Source of the DNA: Melieria omissa
Taxonomy: Eukaryota; Arthropoda; Insecta; Diptera; Ulidiidae
Direction of reading: 5' to 3'
Length of the DNA stretch: 64,000 nucleotides
NCBI GenBank assembly: GCA_963971225.1
Contig: OZ020269.1
Span: 23,204,084 to 23,268,083 of the forward strand
Made by a program: the position numbers and the translations under genes. Shown piece by piece: positions 53,001 to 63,700 of this stretch (position 1 is its first letter; each line of letters begins with the position of its first letter). The notes below the pieces were generated by a model. That model saw only the letters and a program-made list of their open reading frames with translations. It was not told the DNA's origin and made no database searches.

Positions 53001-53041
53001 ACCACATCCACGATGGGCTGTTGCTTTACTTGCACCTCCAT
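29071..53041 (-). CDS. Ttd14: Ttd14, TRPL translocation defect protein 14
   Basis: In Drosophila this P-loop (AAA_28) plus CYTH-domain protein binds GTP and phosphoinositide and is needed for light-dependent TRPL channel trafficking in photoreceptors. Nine exons join in phase over 24 kb: 53041-52834, 48032-47965, 47096-47059, 43495-43425, 31812-31684, 31625-31489, 29971-29758, 29688-29358 and 29293-29071, giving 472 residues. Walker [11 protein letters not shown] (about 68-77) is split by intron 1. [32 protein letters not shown] and [13 protein letters not shown] (Asp about 163) follow. The CYTH part lies in exons 8-9 ([45 protein letters not shown]). The start MEVQVKQQP has a strong context and an in-frame stop lies upstream of it. 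Exon 4 is the least certain: it was chosen because only its phase-1 donor and its acceptor at 43496-43497 keep the frame. Its acceptor is weak in pyrimidines. Introns 3-5 hold many transposon relics. Confidence 0.9.
30927..31424. repeat. Tandem duplication, period 249 bp
   Basis: Two nearly identical units (about 30927-31175 and 31176-31424) share GACATCGATATTTGAGCTG...AACACGCAG...GTGCCAGGAGAGAAC and end with CTATCTGTGCGTGAAGTTGCA. They lie in the Ttd14 intron just downstream of exon 6. Open frames in both copies are mere consequences of the duplication. Confidence 0.9.
32799..33450. repeat. Three tandem units of about 217-221 bp
   Basis: Units begin near 32801, 33018 and 33239, each with ATTGTTTTCT...GGAAATATTTT, CAGAAATGAAGTTACTTTTA and TTTTTCGAATGGACTTTTCT. 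Copies two and three are closest to each other, with copy one missing part of the middle. The block is in Ttd14 intron 4 and has no coding potential. Confidence 0.85.
33451..35620. other. Ttd14 intron 4 segment
   Basis: No repeat family or gene is recognised. Short frames around 33981-34387 on both strands are unremarkable. Confidence 0.4.
35631..36850 (+). pseudogene. mariner transposase relic
   Basis: Fragments in shifting frames match mariner (D,D34D) transposases in order: [16 protein letters not shown] then [10 protein letters not shown] (to about 36118), ICESLLNRN (about 36150), QTVAKPGL (about 36250), [12 protein letters not shown] (about 36431-36465), [18 protein letters not shown] (about 36490-36545), [12 protein letters not shown] (about 36568-36603) and [19 protein letters not shown] (about 36770-36830). 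Stops and indels are frequent, so the gene is dead. A 116-bp direct duplication (35631 and 35747) lies just upstream and may belong to the element's 5' part. Inverted ends were not identified. A hAT MITE interrupts the coding remnant. Confidence 0.8.
36300..36422. mobile_element. hAT-type MITE inside the mariner relic
   Basis: A 123-bp insert starts CAGCGGTCGGCAAAGC and ends TTTTGCCGACCG, inverted ends of hAT type. It is flanked on both sides by ATTTAGTA (36292-36299 and 36423-36430), a perfect 8-bp target duplication. Removing it rejoins the transposase segments VLMCI and DWQG of the mariner relic, which confirms the boundaries independently. Confidence 0.88.
36851..38158. other. Ttd14 intron 4 segment
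   Basis: No gene or known repeat is recognised. It includes (CT/CA)-rich words near 37330-37360 and short frames without motifs. Confidence 0.4.
38159..39413 (+). mobile_element. Tc1-type transposon with intact ends
   Basis: Perfect 26-bp inverted repeats, starting CAGTCTGTCCAGTAGAAGCG at 38159 and ending with the reverse complement at 39413, are flanked by TA (38157-38158 and 39414-39415). The 1255-bp length is normal for Tc1-like elements. It is inserted in Ttd14 intron 4. Its transposase gene (38456-39205) is disabled, so this copy could only move with help from another element. The identical ends suggest a fairly recent insertion. Confidence 0.92.
38456..39205 (+). pseudogene. Tc1-like transposase, D-D34-E, broken by two in-frame stops
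   Basis: The frame runs through an HTH-like region ([20 protein letters not shown]), then VIFTDES (first catalytic Asp at 38765-38767), [23 protein letters not shown] (second Asp at 39011-39013) and [11 protein letters not shown] (Glu at 39116-39118, 34 residues further). Stop codons TAG at 38723-38725 and TAA at 38774-38776 interrupt it; the second is three codons after the first catalytic Asp. The N-terminus before 38456 is not in the same frame. The catalytic triad is otherwise present. Confidence 0.88.
39490..40420 (+). pseudogene. LINE 3' relic with RNase H domain
   Basis: Shifting plus-strand frames show [11 protein letters not shown] (about 39759-39791) and [12 protein letters not shown] (about 39828-39863), the RNase H signatures of I/jockey-like LINEs. 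Then [12 protein letters not shown] and PALL (about 40107-40170) recall the C-terminal Cys/His segment. Stops and frameshifts are many. An A/T-rich tail (about 40425-40450) follows, as at a LINE 3' end. Clade uncertain. Confidence 0.65.
40421..41128. other. Ttd14 intron 4 segment
   Basis: Nothing recognisable. Confidence 0.4.
41129..41280. repeat. Nine-copy 17-bp tandem array with palindromic core
   Basis: The unit is TTAAATGCATTTAACGC. Its first 14 bases, TTAAATGCATTTAA, are a perfect palindrome. Nine units follow each other with only scattered changes (one GCGTTT, one CTTTAATG). Confidence 0.95.
41329..41413. repeat. GTTAACTCA repeats including a 22-bp perfect palindrome
   Basis: Four or five copies of GTTAACTCA/AACTCAGTTTT lie in tandem. 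Bases 41346-41367 are an exact 22-bp palindrome centred on GTTAAC. This block lies about 50 bp from the 17-bp array. Confidence 0.85.
41414..43424. other. Ttd14 intron 4 segment
   Basis: No gene is called. A stretch near 42480-42600 could hint at LINE-like coding in one frame, but the match is too weak to name. Confidence 0.4.
43496..47058. other. Ttd14 intron 3
   Basis: No gene or repeat family is recognised in these 3.6 kb; it is very AT-rich at 45920-45980 and 46240-46350. Open frames at 44174-44905 on both strands have no family motif. Confidence 0.45.
48033..52833. other. Ttd14 intron 1
   Basis: This 4.8-kb intron holds a GAA microsatellite at about 49730-49750, a pyrimidine-rich plus strand at 49770-50500 and one tandem duplication (listed separately). 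No nested gene is recognised. Confidence 0.5.
50484..50880. repeat. Direct duplication, period 279 bp
   Basis: TACTTATTGCGCAGACCATA begins at 50484 and again at 50763, and about 105 bp after it match closely in both copies. Confidence 0.85.
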
Positions 53042-54957
53042 GCTGGCACGAGTGCACTCACACGGATCCTTCTTCTCCACAGGGAGCAGCTGATTCGCTG
53101 ACAGCGCTGGCTGTTGTGCGCCACGAGTAGCCACGCTTCCTTGCCTTGCTGCGGCTCGCTATTGACGTTGCAACACGTTGTTATGCTTCTGGTACTGACC
53201 ACGTCCGGGCTGCTTCACTGTCAAGGCGAAAGTGAATCGGCGGCTGTGTGAATTCCTGCTTCTAGAACAGCGCGCTGAACTTGGCCCAATGCCTCGCAAG
53301 TACTTTTCCGCTTCCGCCAGTAGGTGAAATTGACGAAGCTCGACAGTGACAGCGACGACGATGGCGTCGGCTATGCACGCGTACAAACTGGATTCGGTCC
53401 AAGCCGGGCCTGCGAATATCAAAGCTTACGTCGGTGCTGCTTTGGTGCGAGCATCTTCGTTGGATTTATCGTTATTTGCGAAGGTTTGGCAAAAAAAATC
53501 ACAATTTCACATCAATCAGACACATCGAAATGTTAAACACAGAACTAGGAGCCAAATAGTTGGACTAAAAATGACTGAGGCAGCATGGCAGCAAACCACC
53601 CCTATTTATATAATTCCCCTCCGGCATTGCCACGCGGTAAAAATATAAATCACCAAATGTCAGAAATATTCTGACTGTAATATGAGTGTGGGTGCTCTTT
53701 TTTAAAATTGTGGACAAAACATCACCATCATTATGTCTTCATGGTGAAAGGTATATCGAATATGTTTACTTTCACAGTATGTTGCAATGATATTATCTCT
53801 TCATTAACTGGAATCAACATATATCTTCTGAACTTGATTCTTGTTGCATTTTACTATACTTCTAATGGTGCACACGTTAATCCGACAATTTTCTTGCAAA
53901 AAATTTATTTTTCGGATTGAAACCATATTTGTTAAACTATTTTACTTCAGACATGGCAACACCAAATACTCAGTGCTACTCAAATTTACACTGCCTTGAC
54001 CCTTTTAACTCATAAAAATCCTTCTCATTTTGTTGTGTGAAAAAACATAAAATTTGGACAACAAAATAACTTCTATTAGCTACTTTACTTAAAAAAAAAC
54101 ATTTTGCCGACTGACTGAAGAATAATCAAATCATTTGGTACAGCAATTGGCAATCCTAATTCAGTGTTATTAGTGCAACGACAGCACAGCTGTTTTAGGA
54201 ATTATTTATTGTATATTCACATTGGAATATTGTCTTCCTTCTCCATCCCGTTTTCTTTATTAATTGAATATCTTACAAATGATTCTATTAAATAACTGAT
54301 TAAGCAAAGATTGTATTAAAACCATTTTAAGTGATTTAAAAAATTTTTCCCTACTGTTTAAAACTTTTTGTGAGTTCTGATATTTTAAACAATGGGTAAA
54401 ATACCAAACGCAAGTTGTTTAGAAAACACAAATATTGCTTTTTATTTGTAAAACATTCGAGTAAACATTTTTCATAAATATCTGTGATTAGAGTTTAGAT
54501 TTTACTTTTGAATTGATATTAAATATTTTTAGGTCAAACGAAAAGTGTGTGTTTTTAATACTATATCGATAATATATAATATATCTTCAACACTAACTTC
54601 CGAAACCACCAAGTTATAAAAACAAAGTGCCGTTCAGCCATTTTAAAACAATGTTCCCTAAGCTAACGGGACATTTTCATTCGCCTTGCACTGAAACAAT
54701 CGACAACTGATGCATTCTCCCCACGTTCGCGTCGTTCACAATGGTCGATGTCGTCGTCGTCACTTTCAGCTGATTGAGGGCGAAGGAGCGTAGTAGAAGA
54801 GGCCAAATTCATAATGGTTTTCTAATAATCGTATTTGCTTTTGTTAATCGAGAAAAATTCCTAATTGAAAAGAGATTTACTGAGATTTGTGCGTGCAGTT
54901 AAAAAGCTAAAACCGAAGGACAACAAAAATAAAAAATTGAACTTTTTCGAAACTGTA
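53042..54957. other. Intergenic region between divergent Ttd14 and slim
   Basis: The right part of 53042-53560 is GC-richer and probably contains the Ttd14 5' UTR and promoter. The remainder is AT-rich with no recognised features. Confidence 0.45.
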
Positions 54958-55101
54958 ATGAAAATTGGAAAATTGGCATCACTCGCCGTATTGAACTTAT
55001 TGAATAATTTGCTGTACGCCTGGCACCTACTCGCAGTCCTTGAGAAGAATTTCAACTCTATTTTGCGCAGCATCCGTTTATTCAAGTTCCACGACAATAC
55101 C

Positions 55102-56801
55102 ATGGACGAGGGTGCACGTGCGCGCGGCTACAACAACGACAATGGCGACGGTGATGGCAACGAGCGCGCTCTCGAGGCTCCACCCATTCCACCTATCGTG
55201 CTGCGCATGGACCTGGATGACATTGGGCTGCGCGACGAAGCAGTCGACGATGATATCGAGTCGCAATCCGATGACGATTTTTCCAGCGACGACGACGATG
55301 AACTGGGCATCTCAATGTCCGAGAGCGAAGACGATGGCGACGAAGACGATGTGGACATGGACGACGAAGTCCACTCGGATACCGCCCCGGCTCTACTGGA
55401 TCTGAGACGACTACGCGCTCGTATGTGTGTGCGACAGCCGTACACATTTCAGCCGCTGCGTCTTATGAAGTGCAACTACAAAACGTACAACGCGCATAAG
55501 GAATTTCCGTTGCCGCGCAGCGGCCACCGCGTCATCGCCTGCGAGTCGAATCTGTACTCGTTGGGCGGCTACAATCCGCGCAATTCTCAGGCGGTGCTCA
55601 ACGGCGGCAGTATGCTGTTCCAGGAGCTCTGGCGCTACAACTTCACAACTCGACGCTGGAAACTGGTGCTGAACGTGGCCAACGCCAGAAATATGCCGAG
55701 CGAGCTGGCATCAAATGCGCTGGTCATACACAACAACTTTTTAATTGTAAGTATGGTTGCTGGGCGTGATCCACTGAAACGATATCTCCCAAATTATTTC
55801 AATTGCTACACACACGCTGTACTTTTCCGCAGTCATACGGCGGCACTGGCTTTCCCTTCGGCGACTCCTGCTCCAATGACTGCTACGTATACCTAACCGG
55901 CGAGAAGCCCAGCGTTTTGCGTCTGGAGGCTGTTGGCGAAATGCCCACACCGCAGTATGGGCCCGGGATCGTGATACACGAACATTATTTGTACACTATT
56001 GGCGGCACGACTGGCTTCGACTACTCGTGCGACGTGTACCGTCTGAATCTGAAGACCAAAGTGTGGGAGTGCGTTTACATTTGCCGGCCGGATGTGCGCG
56101 ACGACCCGGAGGGACGCTACCGGCACGAGGTGGTCTACGACGGCCAACATATCTACGTACTGGGCGGCGGCACTTCGCACTCGGTGTTCGATTTACAAAA
56201 GCTACCCGCATTCAACTTGAAAACGAATCGCTGGGACTACTTTGATACGCTGCCCGATCGAACCATCGACGTGACTACGTCCGCCCTGCGAGACGTGGGC
56301 TTCCCGAAGCCGCGAAAGTGTTTTTCCTGCGTGCAGCACACCAAATCAAATGGCGATATCGAGGCCTTCATCACAGGCGGCTTGATGGTACATTCAAACA
56401 ATGTCATAATGCGAATAATTCACTAAAATAATGCACTTTTCTTTGTGTGGTCGAATTTCTAGCAAGATTTGGTCTACTTCGCTGATGTGTGGAAGTTGAA
56501 CTTGCGCACTAAGCAGTGGACTTGGATACGCGCTGCAACGCTGCCCAAGCCGCTGTACTTTCATGCGGCGGCACAAAACAACAACGGCTGCATGTACATT
56601 TTCGGTGGCATCGAGTACGATGAAAAGAACACGCGTCGCTGCAATGATCTCTACAAGATGTGGATGACCATACCGAAGCTGAGCGAGATCTGCTGGGACG
56701 CCGTCAACCACTACAACCGGCAGCTGGTCACGATGTCGCGTTCGAAGTTGCTGCGCATGGGCATACCTGTGAGATTCGTGCAACGTTTGCAGTCGCGATA
56801 A
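55102..56801 (+). CDS. slim: slim, kelch-propeller protein (KLHDC10 ortholog)
   Basis: KLHDC10/Slim is a kelch-repeat protein that acts in oxidative-stress ASK1 signalling and as a substrate receptor of Cullin-2 E3 ligases. Three exons join in phase: 55102-55746, 55833-56387 and 56463-56801, giving 512 residues. The N-terminal 100 residues are acidic and disordered (runs of D, E and S). Kelch blades follow: PRSGHRVIACESNLYSLGGY, ELWRYNFTTRRWK, SYGGTGFPFG, GPGIVIHEHYLYTIGGTTG, DVYRLNLKTKVWE, HEVVYDGQHIYVLGGG, VWKLNLRTKQWTW and GCMYIFGGIEYD, each with the GG then W pattern. The start at 55102 has a strong context (ACCATGG). The frame stays open upstream with another ATG at 54958 that would add 48 residues, so the N-terminus is uncertain. 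It is divergent from Ttd14. Family is clear; the specific name rests on remembered similarity. Confidence 0.88.
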
Positions 56802-59058
56802 GTCAACACAAAGGGTGCGGTGCATTAAGTTCGGCTTGGTAGGGTAGGCAGTGAAGCGCGCATAATTTAGTATTAAAACTGAGCGGAGGTGATGCGTTTG
56901 CATTGCAACATTAATGGTGATGTCGATGGTGATGTTGGTGATGATGACGGTGAGGACGGTGATGTGGTTGCTGATAGCTAGACTACGACAAGGAGAGATG
57001 ATTTATTTTTTATAGTAGAAAACGTACTTATACGAACTCAACTGAATTAAATAACGCAAGCGAATGTATTTTTGCTAATACTTGTATATTTAGTGTTAAC
57101 TTTAACTCAAAGTTAGGCTGAGTTTGTTTCATTTAACGAATTCTACACAAGACATTGAGCAAAATCAGCAGCAACTCACATATGCAATTGTGCGATATTG
57201 CTCAACTACAGACATATTTTACAATTAGTTAGGTATTGATATTATGGAAATTTTAAAGCACGCGCTAAGGTTGCAGTCTGCTACGGAGAATAATATTTGA
57301 TGAATCAACAATACAGCTTAAATGACAGCAGAGCGGCGCAAGCTATTAATTCGATATCGACAAAGGACGAGTTTGTGTTTGTGCAAGCAACAGCAAATTG
57401 TGACAAACAACAAGCTGAAGGCAATCTAAATATAATAATAATTGAATTTAAATATAAAGAATTTAAATGCAAAGACGTGCGCCTGTTGAAAGTTCTTCAC
57501 TGGCAATGAAGAATTCCGATTTACATTTGCCATTTGGGGCATGCAACATCGGAATGAAAAAATGAAATGAATGAATGAAATTAAACAAATCTTGCGCCAA
57601 CGAAAGTCGACAATCGAAATAATAGTTTTCGCCTCTCTACCAAAACAACGCTAACAAACAGCAGTTTCGCATAAATACAGATGCGAGCCGCATTTCTTGC
57701 GCGACAGCATTCAAACAATAAGATATCGCTAAATATTTAATGTCAAATATTTTTGGTTATTGTAATTTCAAGTGTGTGTTTGCATTTGCATAAAAAAAGC
57801 CGAATTTCTTGCTTGCAACATCACTCATTTTTGTGTTATTCTCCTCCAAACAGTTGTATGTCGCCATATGTTTAACAGAAAAAAAAGAATTTGTTGTCCA
57901 ATACAAAAAAAAATCTAAATATATATATATACACACATATATATCGCTATAATGTAAATAAAAGCCAAAATTTCAATTCTTTGATAAACCAATCTGTAGA
58001 TTTCTGCAATTGCGGCGCATTTATGCCCATTTCTAACAGGCTGCCACAGTGACAAGCTGCGCAGTTTTCATAACTGTACTTGACCAGTGGAAAATGTCAC
58101 CACCACCGAAATAGACCCGCTCGGAAAATAGGAAAATGCGAGTTTCAACTGAAAAACGCAAATGCGTATTTTCATTACAAGCAGGTATGAACACACATTC
58201 TCATAGCTAAGTATGTATGTAGATATGTTAAACAGGCAGCTAGCTGAATACTGCGTTGCTGTTTTGAATTGAATTCTGACAGTGGTGGATGATGCTTAAG
58301 TGGCTTCATTGGTGGAAGTATTTTGCGACACAGCAGCTGACTTGAAATGTTGTGGTCGGTTCTTCATTTGCTGTGCACTGCTACATGACCTACGGTACAG
58401 TTGTTTGACATGTGTTTGTACAAGTATTGAAGTAAACAACACACAGTTTGTGATAGTGATGTGACCCAGTCACAACTAGTGCTAATAGCATTTAATAAAA
58501 TCTGAGAAATCAAGCGTGATGATGAAGCGCCAAAGAGACGCTTGCCGGATGTTTTGCTGTGTAGCTGAAAAATAAAAAAACAGTGGTGCACGCAATGGGT
58601 GACAAATATGCTTTCAAGTGGTAGTGGACTCACAAGTGAGGTACAGAACTGCCCTCGAAATGAAATCCTGTGTGCGCCACTAGAAAGGATGCACATTGTA
58701 ATTCTGATTTTATCTATTTTGATCCTTCTAATCATTCCATTCATCGTTAAACTTTGAAGCTGCACTTCGGTTCAACATTAATCACTATTTCTTGCTTTGC
58801 TATTACAAAAACAAAAAAGATTTACGGCTTCATGCAGGAAAGGAATAACCTAGAAATATAGCGACTGTTCTTATGTTATCAACGTTGCAGTTTTCAATTT
58901 AAAACTAAAAAGTTTAGAAGGAACTTTCCCATAAACGCGCTTTAAGCATATCCACCCAGAACGCGAATTAAACTTGGCGCCACAAATGGGCGCAGCTCTC
59001 GCGTATTTTTCACATATCAAAGTCATTTGCAGCCACCAGAGACAATTTTGTCTCTGCA
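56802..59058. other. slim 3' UTR and downstream gap
   Basis: An imperfect GATGGTGAT-type repeat lies at about 56915-56965, and an AT dinucleotide run at 57918-57945. AATAAA at 57957-57962 is a possible polyadenylation signal for slim, implying a long 3' UTR. No gene is seen from there to 59058. Confidence 0.45.
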
Positions 59059-59506
59059 GCCACGATCCCGGGGATACTACGGTTTCCGTGGCGCCGCCAT
59101 TTGATGATGTTTTTAGATAGATTGGAAAATAATCGAAAATAAATCGAAAATTATGAACACAATTTTTCGATATCTCGCTTCGTTTTCGAGATATCGAGGT
59201 TCAAAGTTGTGCACACCTGACTGTTGCCTGATGTGGTGGTGACTCCCATGAGGGTTATTTTTTCGGGAAAACCTTATTGCCAAGAAAACTATGGCTTTCG
59301 GGAAAACTGTATGCACCTCAGGGATTGCGAAAAAAGCGCGAATTTTAAACTTTGAGCGAAGTTTTAAACTTTGAACCTCGATATCTCGAAAACGAAGCGA
59401 GATATCGAAAAATTTTATTCATCATTTTCGACTTATTTTTGGCCAATCTATCTAAAGACACCCTCAAATGGCGGCGCCACGGAAACCGTAGTCGTGCCAC
59501 GATCCC
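59059..59506. mobile_element. Foldback/MITE-like element with arms of about 130 bp
   Basis: Arms 59076-59207 and 59364-59492 are imperfect reverse complements, beginning ACTACGGTTTCCGTGGCGCC and including CGATATCTCGCTTCG. The direct repeat GCCACGATCCC (59059-59069 and 59496-59506) flanks the structure and may be the target duplication. Long arms with a 9-11-bp duplication recall Mutator-like MITEs, but the superfamily is not proven. It lies 300 bp upstream of Lamtor2. Confidence 0.75.
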
Positions 59507-59813
59507 CATTGGCATTTTTTTATTAACATAATTACAAGTTGTTTAACTCTTAATCATTTCCAAACGTAATCAAATGTGGTGACAAAAGAATGAATTCCTA
59601 TCTAATCAAAATGAAACTGTTGTATAGAAGAAGCAGCATAGTGGAATATGTGGAACTTGTCTTCACCATAGCCAACACTAATCAGCTGTTTGCATTTTGT
59701 CACATATCTTTTGTTGTTGTGCGATTTGTTTTTCATTTGGTCAGAATTGTTTTTCATTCGGAAATTTAAACAATTTAATTACACGAGAATTGCCATATCC
59801 AGGCAGAACAGGC

Positions 59814-60319
59814 ATGTTGAAGCCAAAAGCGTTGACGCAAGTGCTGGCGCAGGCCAACACGGGCGGCGTGGAGAACACACTGTAAGTGGGCGCTGCCGTT
59901 TTGACTATGGCTGACACTTGCTGCCAATGTTTGTTGTGTGTCAATTTGCAGGTTGCTTAGCCAGGAGGGTGCGCTGTTGGCCTACTCCGGCTATGGTGAT
60001 CGGGATGCGCGAGTAACGGCAGCCATAGCCAGCAACATTTGGGCGGCATACGAGAAGCACGGACGCAATGCATTCCGCGAGGACCGGCTCACGTTTGTGT
60101 TGTTGGACTGCGAGTGCGGTCATGTGGCCATTACAAAGGTGAGTTTGCACTAGTGCGACTGTTAGTAAGACGTTTAAAAATGCTTTCACTTGACAGGTGG
60201 CCAGCATTTTGCTCTGTCTGTATGCCAAGGAAATTGTGGGCTTGGGTCTGCTTAAGCAAAAGGCCATGGCGCTGGCGGCTTACTTGGAGGGGCCTCTGAA
60301 GCAGATTGCCACTTCGTAG
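59814..60319 (+). CDS. Lamtor2: LAMTOR2 (p14), Ragulator subunit
   Basis: Roadblock-fold subunit of the Ragulator complex that anchors Rag GTPases, mTORC1 and MAPK scaffolds on late endosomes and lysosomes. Three exons join in phase: 59814-59881, 59952-60138 and 60197-60319, giving 125 residues, the same length as the human protein. The start [20 protein letters not shown] is the canonical N-terminus. The core reads [20 protein letters not shown] then [17 protein letters not shown], and the C-terminus [19 protein letters not shown], all strongly conserved in the family. The gene is intact. It converges on Prp19, whose stop codon is 400 bp away. AATAAA at 60374-60379 is the likely polyadenylation signal. 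Confidence 0.95.
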
Positions 60320-60373
60320 GAGCGCGAGAGTGCACTGCAGCGTCGTTTCTTTTTATCAATTAGGCATAAAACA

Positions 60374-60379
60374 AATAAA
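60374..60379 (+). promoter_or_regulatory. Candidate polyadenylation signal of Lamtor2
   Basis: AATAAA, 55 bp after the stop codon. Confidence 0.6.
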
Positions 60380-60720
60380 AAGTATGAACCAGCATTGGAT
60401 TTTGTATGCGTAGGCGTTTGCAATTAATTATATTTTATGTATTTTGTTTATTATTTTTTTGTAATAATGTATTTTGTAGCAATTACATGTTGCATTACAA
60501 GGTAATTAATTGAAGTTATCAAAATAGTAAAGATGTATAATAAACGAAAAATTCTAATACAAAGTACTGTTTTCGATAGCAGTGTGGGAACGACGGCCGG
60601 GGATGGGAGGATTGTAGTGGCGTGGCATCGGTGTGAATGTTGAATTAGGATTTGAAGTTGCTGTTCTTGTTCCTTAGTAGCTTTAAATAGACTTAACACT
60701 ATGAAACCGCTGATGTGTCC

Positions 60721-63700
60721 CTACTCGATGGCGTATAACTTCAGTGTTCGATCCATACTGGTGGAAGCCAAATACTGCGCATTTTTGCCGAAGCGTACAC
60801 CGGTGGCAAGCGCAGTGTGATCATTGAAGATCTTCAAATCTTGCCACTGTTTGCACAAGTAGATCCTTAAAATAGTATAAAAAGAAAAATTATTTTATTT
60901 ATGATGACTAGGAAATTTAACTATTTTATCTTAATAAATAAATTTTATCTTAATAATATTTTTATCTTAATAAACAAAAATAAAAAAAAATATCAAGAAA
61001 ACAATTTTTAAAAATTTAATAATAAATATTTCATAAATAATATTCAAATTTCAAATCAAATTATTAGATTTTATTAAACCTTTTAAAATAAAAAAATTAG
61101 AAAAAATCAATAAATAATATTAAACAGTTTTATTGAATCGAAAATAGTAATTAAAACAAGTAGAAATCCTACTAAAAAATATAAAAAAATTACAAGCAAT
61201 TTTAACAAATATAACTTTAAATGATGATGATAAATTATTTTATTTATGAAGAAATAATTGAAAAATTAGTGTTTCGAAAAAATATGAACAAAAAATAAAA
61301 AATTATGAAGAAATTTTTTTTTTTAATTTTATAATAAATATTTCATAAATAATATTCAAATTTTATTAGATTTTATTATATTTTGTAATATAAACAAATT
61401 ATAAAAAAATCAATAAATAATGTTAAACAGTTTTATTAAATCGGATAATAGGATAAATAGTCCTTTAAACAATTAAAAATCCTGCTAATAACATATAAAA
61501 TATTACAAGCAATAATAAAGTATGAATTGAAATAAATTAAATTAAATTCTTCCCGAATTGGGTAATGTTGTTTTATGCAAATTCTTTGAGAAAGATCTTT
61601 GTTTATTTGAAGAAACAGTTGTCATAGCAAAGCGAAAGAAGTTCACATATTTATCACGCGAACATAGCAACACGTTCAACTGCAATCAACTAAAGAATTA
61701 TAACGCAGAGTGCAGTAAAGATGGCTGCCAAAACTTTGCCAAAATTAAAAAAGCCGAAACAAAAAATTTATCGCAAATATGAAGGTTTGCAATAAACTAG
61801 AAAACCGAAACCGAAAACGAAAAATGTTTTTGTTTCTTTTGCTTCTGCCAGATTTCTACACCGCCGAGGACCTTCTTGACCCGGACACATTGCCGCAAAT
61901 TAATTTAAATATTTCAGATTTTGATGCGGTAATCTAACAATTTTCGGTATAACTTTTTTTTAATTTAAAATGTTTATTTCTCATTTCCCATAGCGCGGCG
62001 AATTAGTGAATCCCCGTGCGCCATGCGTGGTGACAACCATTGATCCCGAATATATCAAAGCGGCACGTCAGCAGCGACTGGCCAGGAAGTTTCGCATGAA
62101 AACGTGGGCAAAACTAAAAATTCATTTAAAATTTTGCGTTAATTTTTAACAAAAAACTATTTCAATATGCTTTTTCATCAATGCCAAAGCGACATACTGC
62201 GGTTGCGTGAGATAATGCGCAAAAAGTTTATGATTTATGCCACACAGCAGCTTCATCTGGAGAAGCAACGCAAGGCTGAGCGACTGGAGCAAACGTATCA
62301 GCGGCTCATAGAATTTGCGGATGTATGAACTCTGCTTAAACACATGAAAAATCCATGTATGACATTAATTGTTCGAATAGTTTTCAGCACAAGCGTTAAG
62401 CGACTTGGAGTCGTGTGCCTTCAAAGAAATGAAGGAGAGCCAACTGAAATTGCAAAGTTTGCAGCATGTTAAGCTTTTCGACGACCTAAAAATGCTCAAA
62501 GACGCACATCAACGCGTTTTACTGGAAGTAAATGTGACCTACGAGCGTCTTCGTTACTTAATTAAATTAATTGTGAGATTATTTTTACAAGCCACACCTA
62601 ATTTTATTTGAGCAAAACTCAAATTCACTTTTTATTGGCAGAGTTACTTTGATATTATTGAGGGTGAGGATGCACCTGACAACGGCGACAAAATCGAGTT
62701 GCCGCCCCTAATAGCTACAATGAACTTGGGCGACAACACAAAGGCGGGCAGACGTGAAGCGGCGCTGCTCCAACAGTACATGCAGCAGGTGGCACGGCCG
62801 TACTTGGCCAGGCGGCAGCACCTGAATTCAGAAGTATGGCTGAAGGTAGGAAATTCGTCAAGTTTTTGACTAGAAAACGACATTTTTAGTTTCATTATAT
62901 TTCTCCTCAATATTTAAACAAGGGTTATGAGCAAATGAAATGTAAAATCTTCAACTACTACAAACGTTTTACAAATTTGGCATTACTGAATCACATTGTG
63001 GCCTTGGTGTATGAAAAGTTTGTAAGTCTAATATGACCTAATCAGCAGTGAAATAAAATTACATTAAATTTGTATACAAATAGCAAAAAACCTACAAAAC
63101 CCCAGTACCTCCGCCCATACTAAAGGATGCACATTTTCTGAGGGCACGTGTTGACAGCCTCAAAGCACGTTCTGCCAAAACATTAGACGAATACGAATAC
63201 AAATACAAGCGCGAGTAAGTTTGAGCTTTCAGCATCGATTGAATTGCAAAGTCTGAAAGTAAAGACTTCAACATGCTTGCAGCTCACTGACTCTCAAATT
63301 GAATGGCATTATGCCAATAATATTGAAGAATATCGAGAGCACACTTTGCGCAGCCCAAGAAGAAGCTGAGCCGGATGACAAGTGGCTGAAGTCAAAGACC
63401 GATTCAGCACTGAGCACATACCGGGAGGAGCAGGTTAGCACGTTGGCCATGGTAGAACGCATTCAAGAGTATCTGCTGGTGAGTGGGCCAACTGCCATGT
63501 CAATAAAAATATGAATTTAAAGTGGAGACACTTATACTCAAAATCAAATAATACAAATATATTTTTTTTAAATATCTCTCCTTTAGTTACTATTAAACCA
63601 GTTCGACGCCTTGCCGCCAGAGTTGTGCAAAGCCGTGGAGAAACGCGTACGACGCCGCGTACGCATCGAAAAGGACATGTCGCGCCGCGCTTTGGTCAAA

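Noticed and set aside
55128..55447. Serine/arginine-rich minus-strand ORFs
   Set aside because: Mirror of the Asp/Glu-rich N-terminus of slim.
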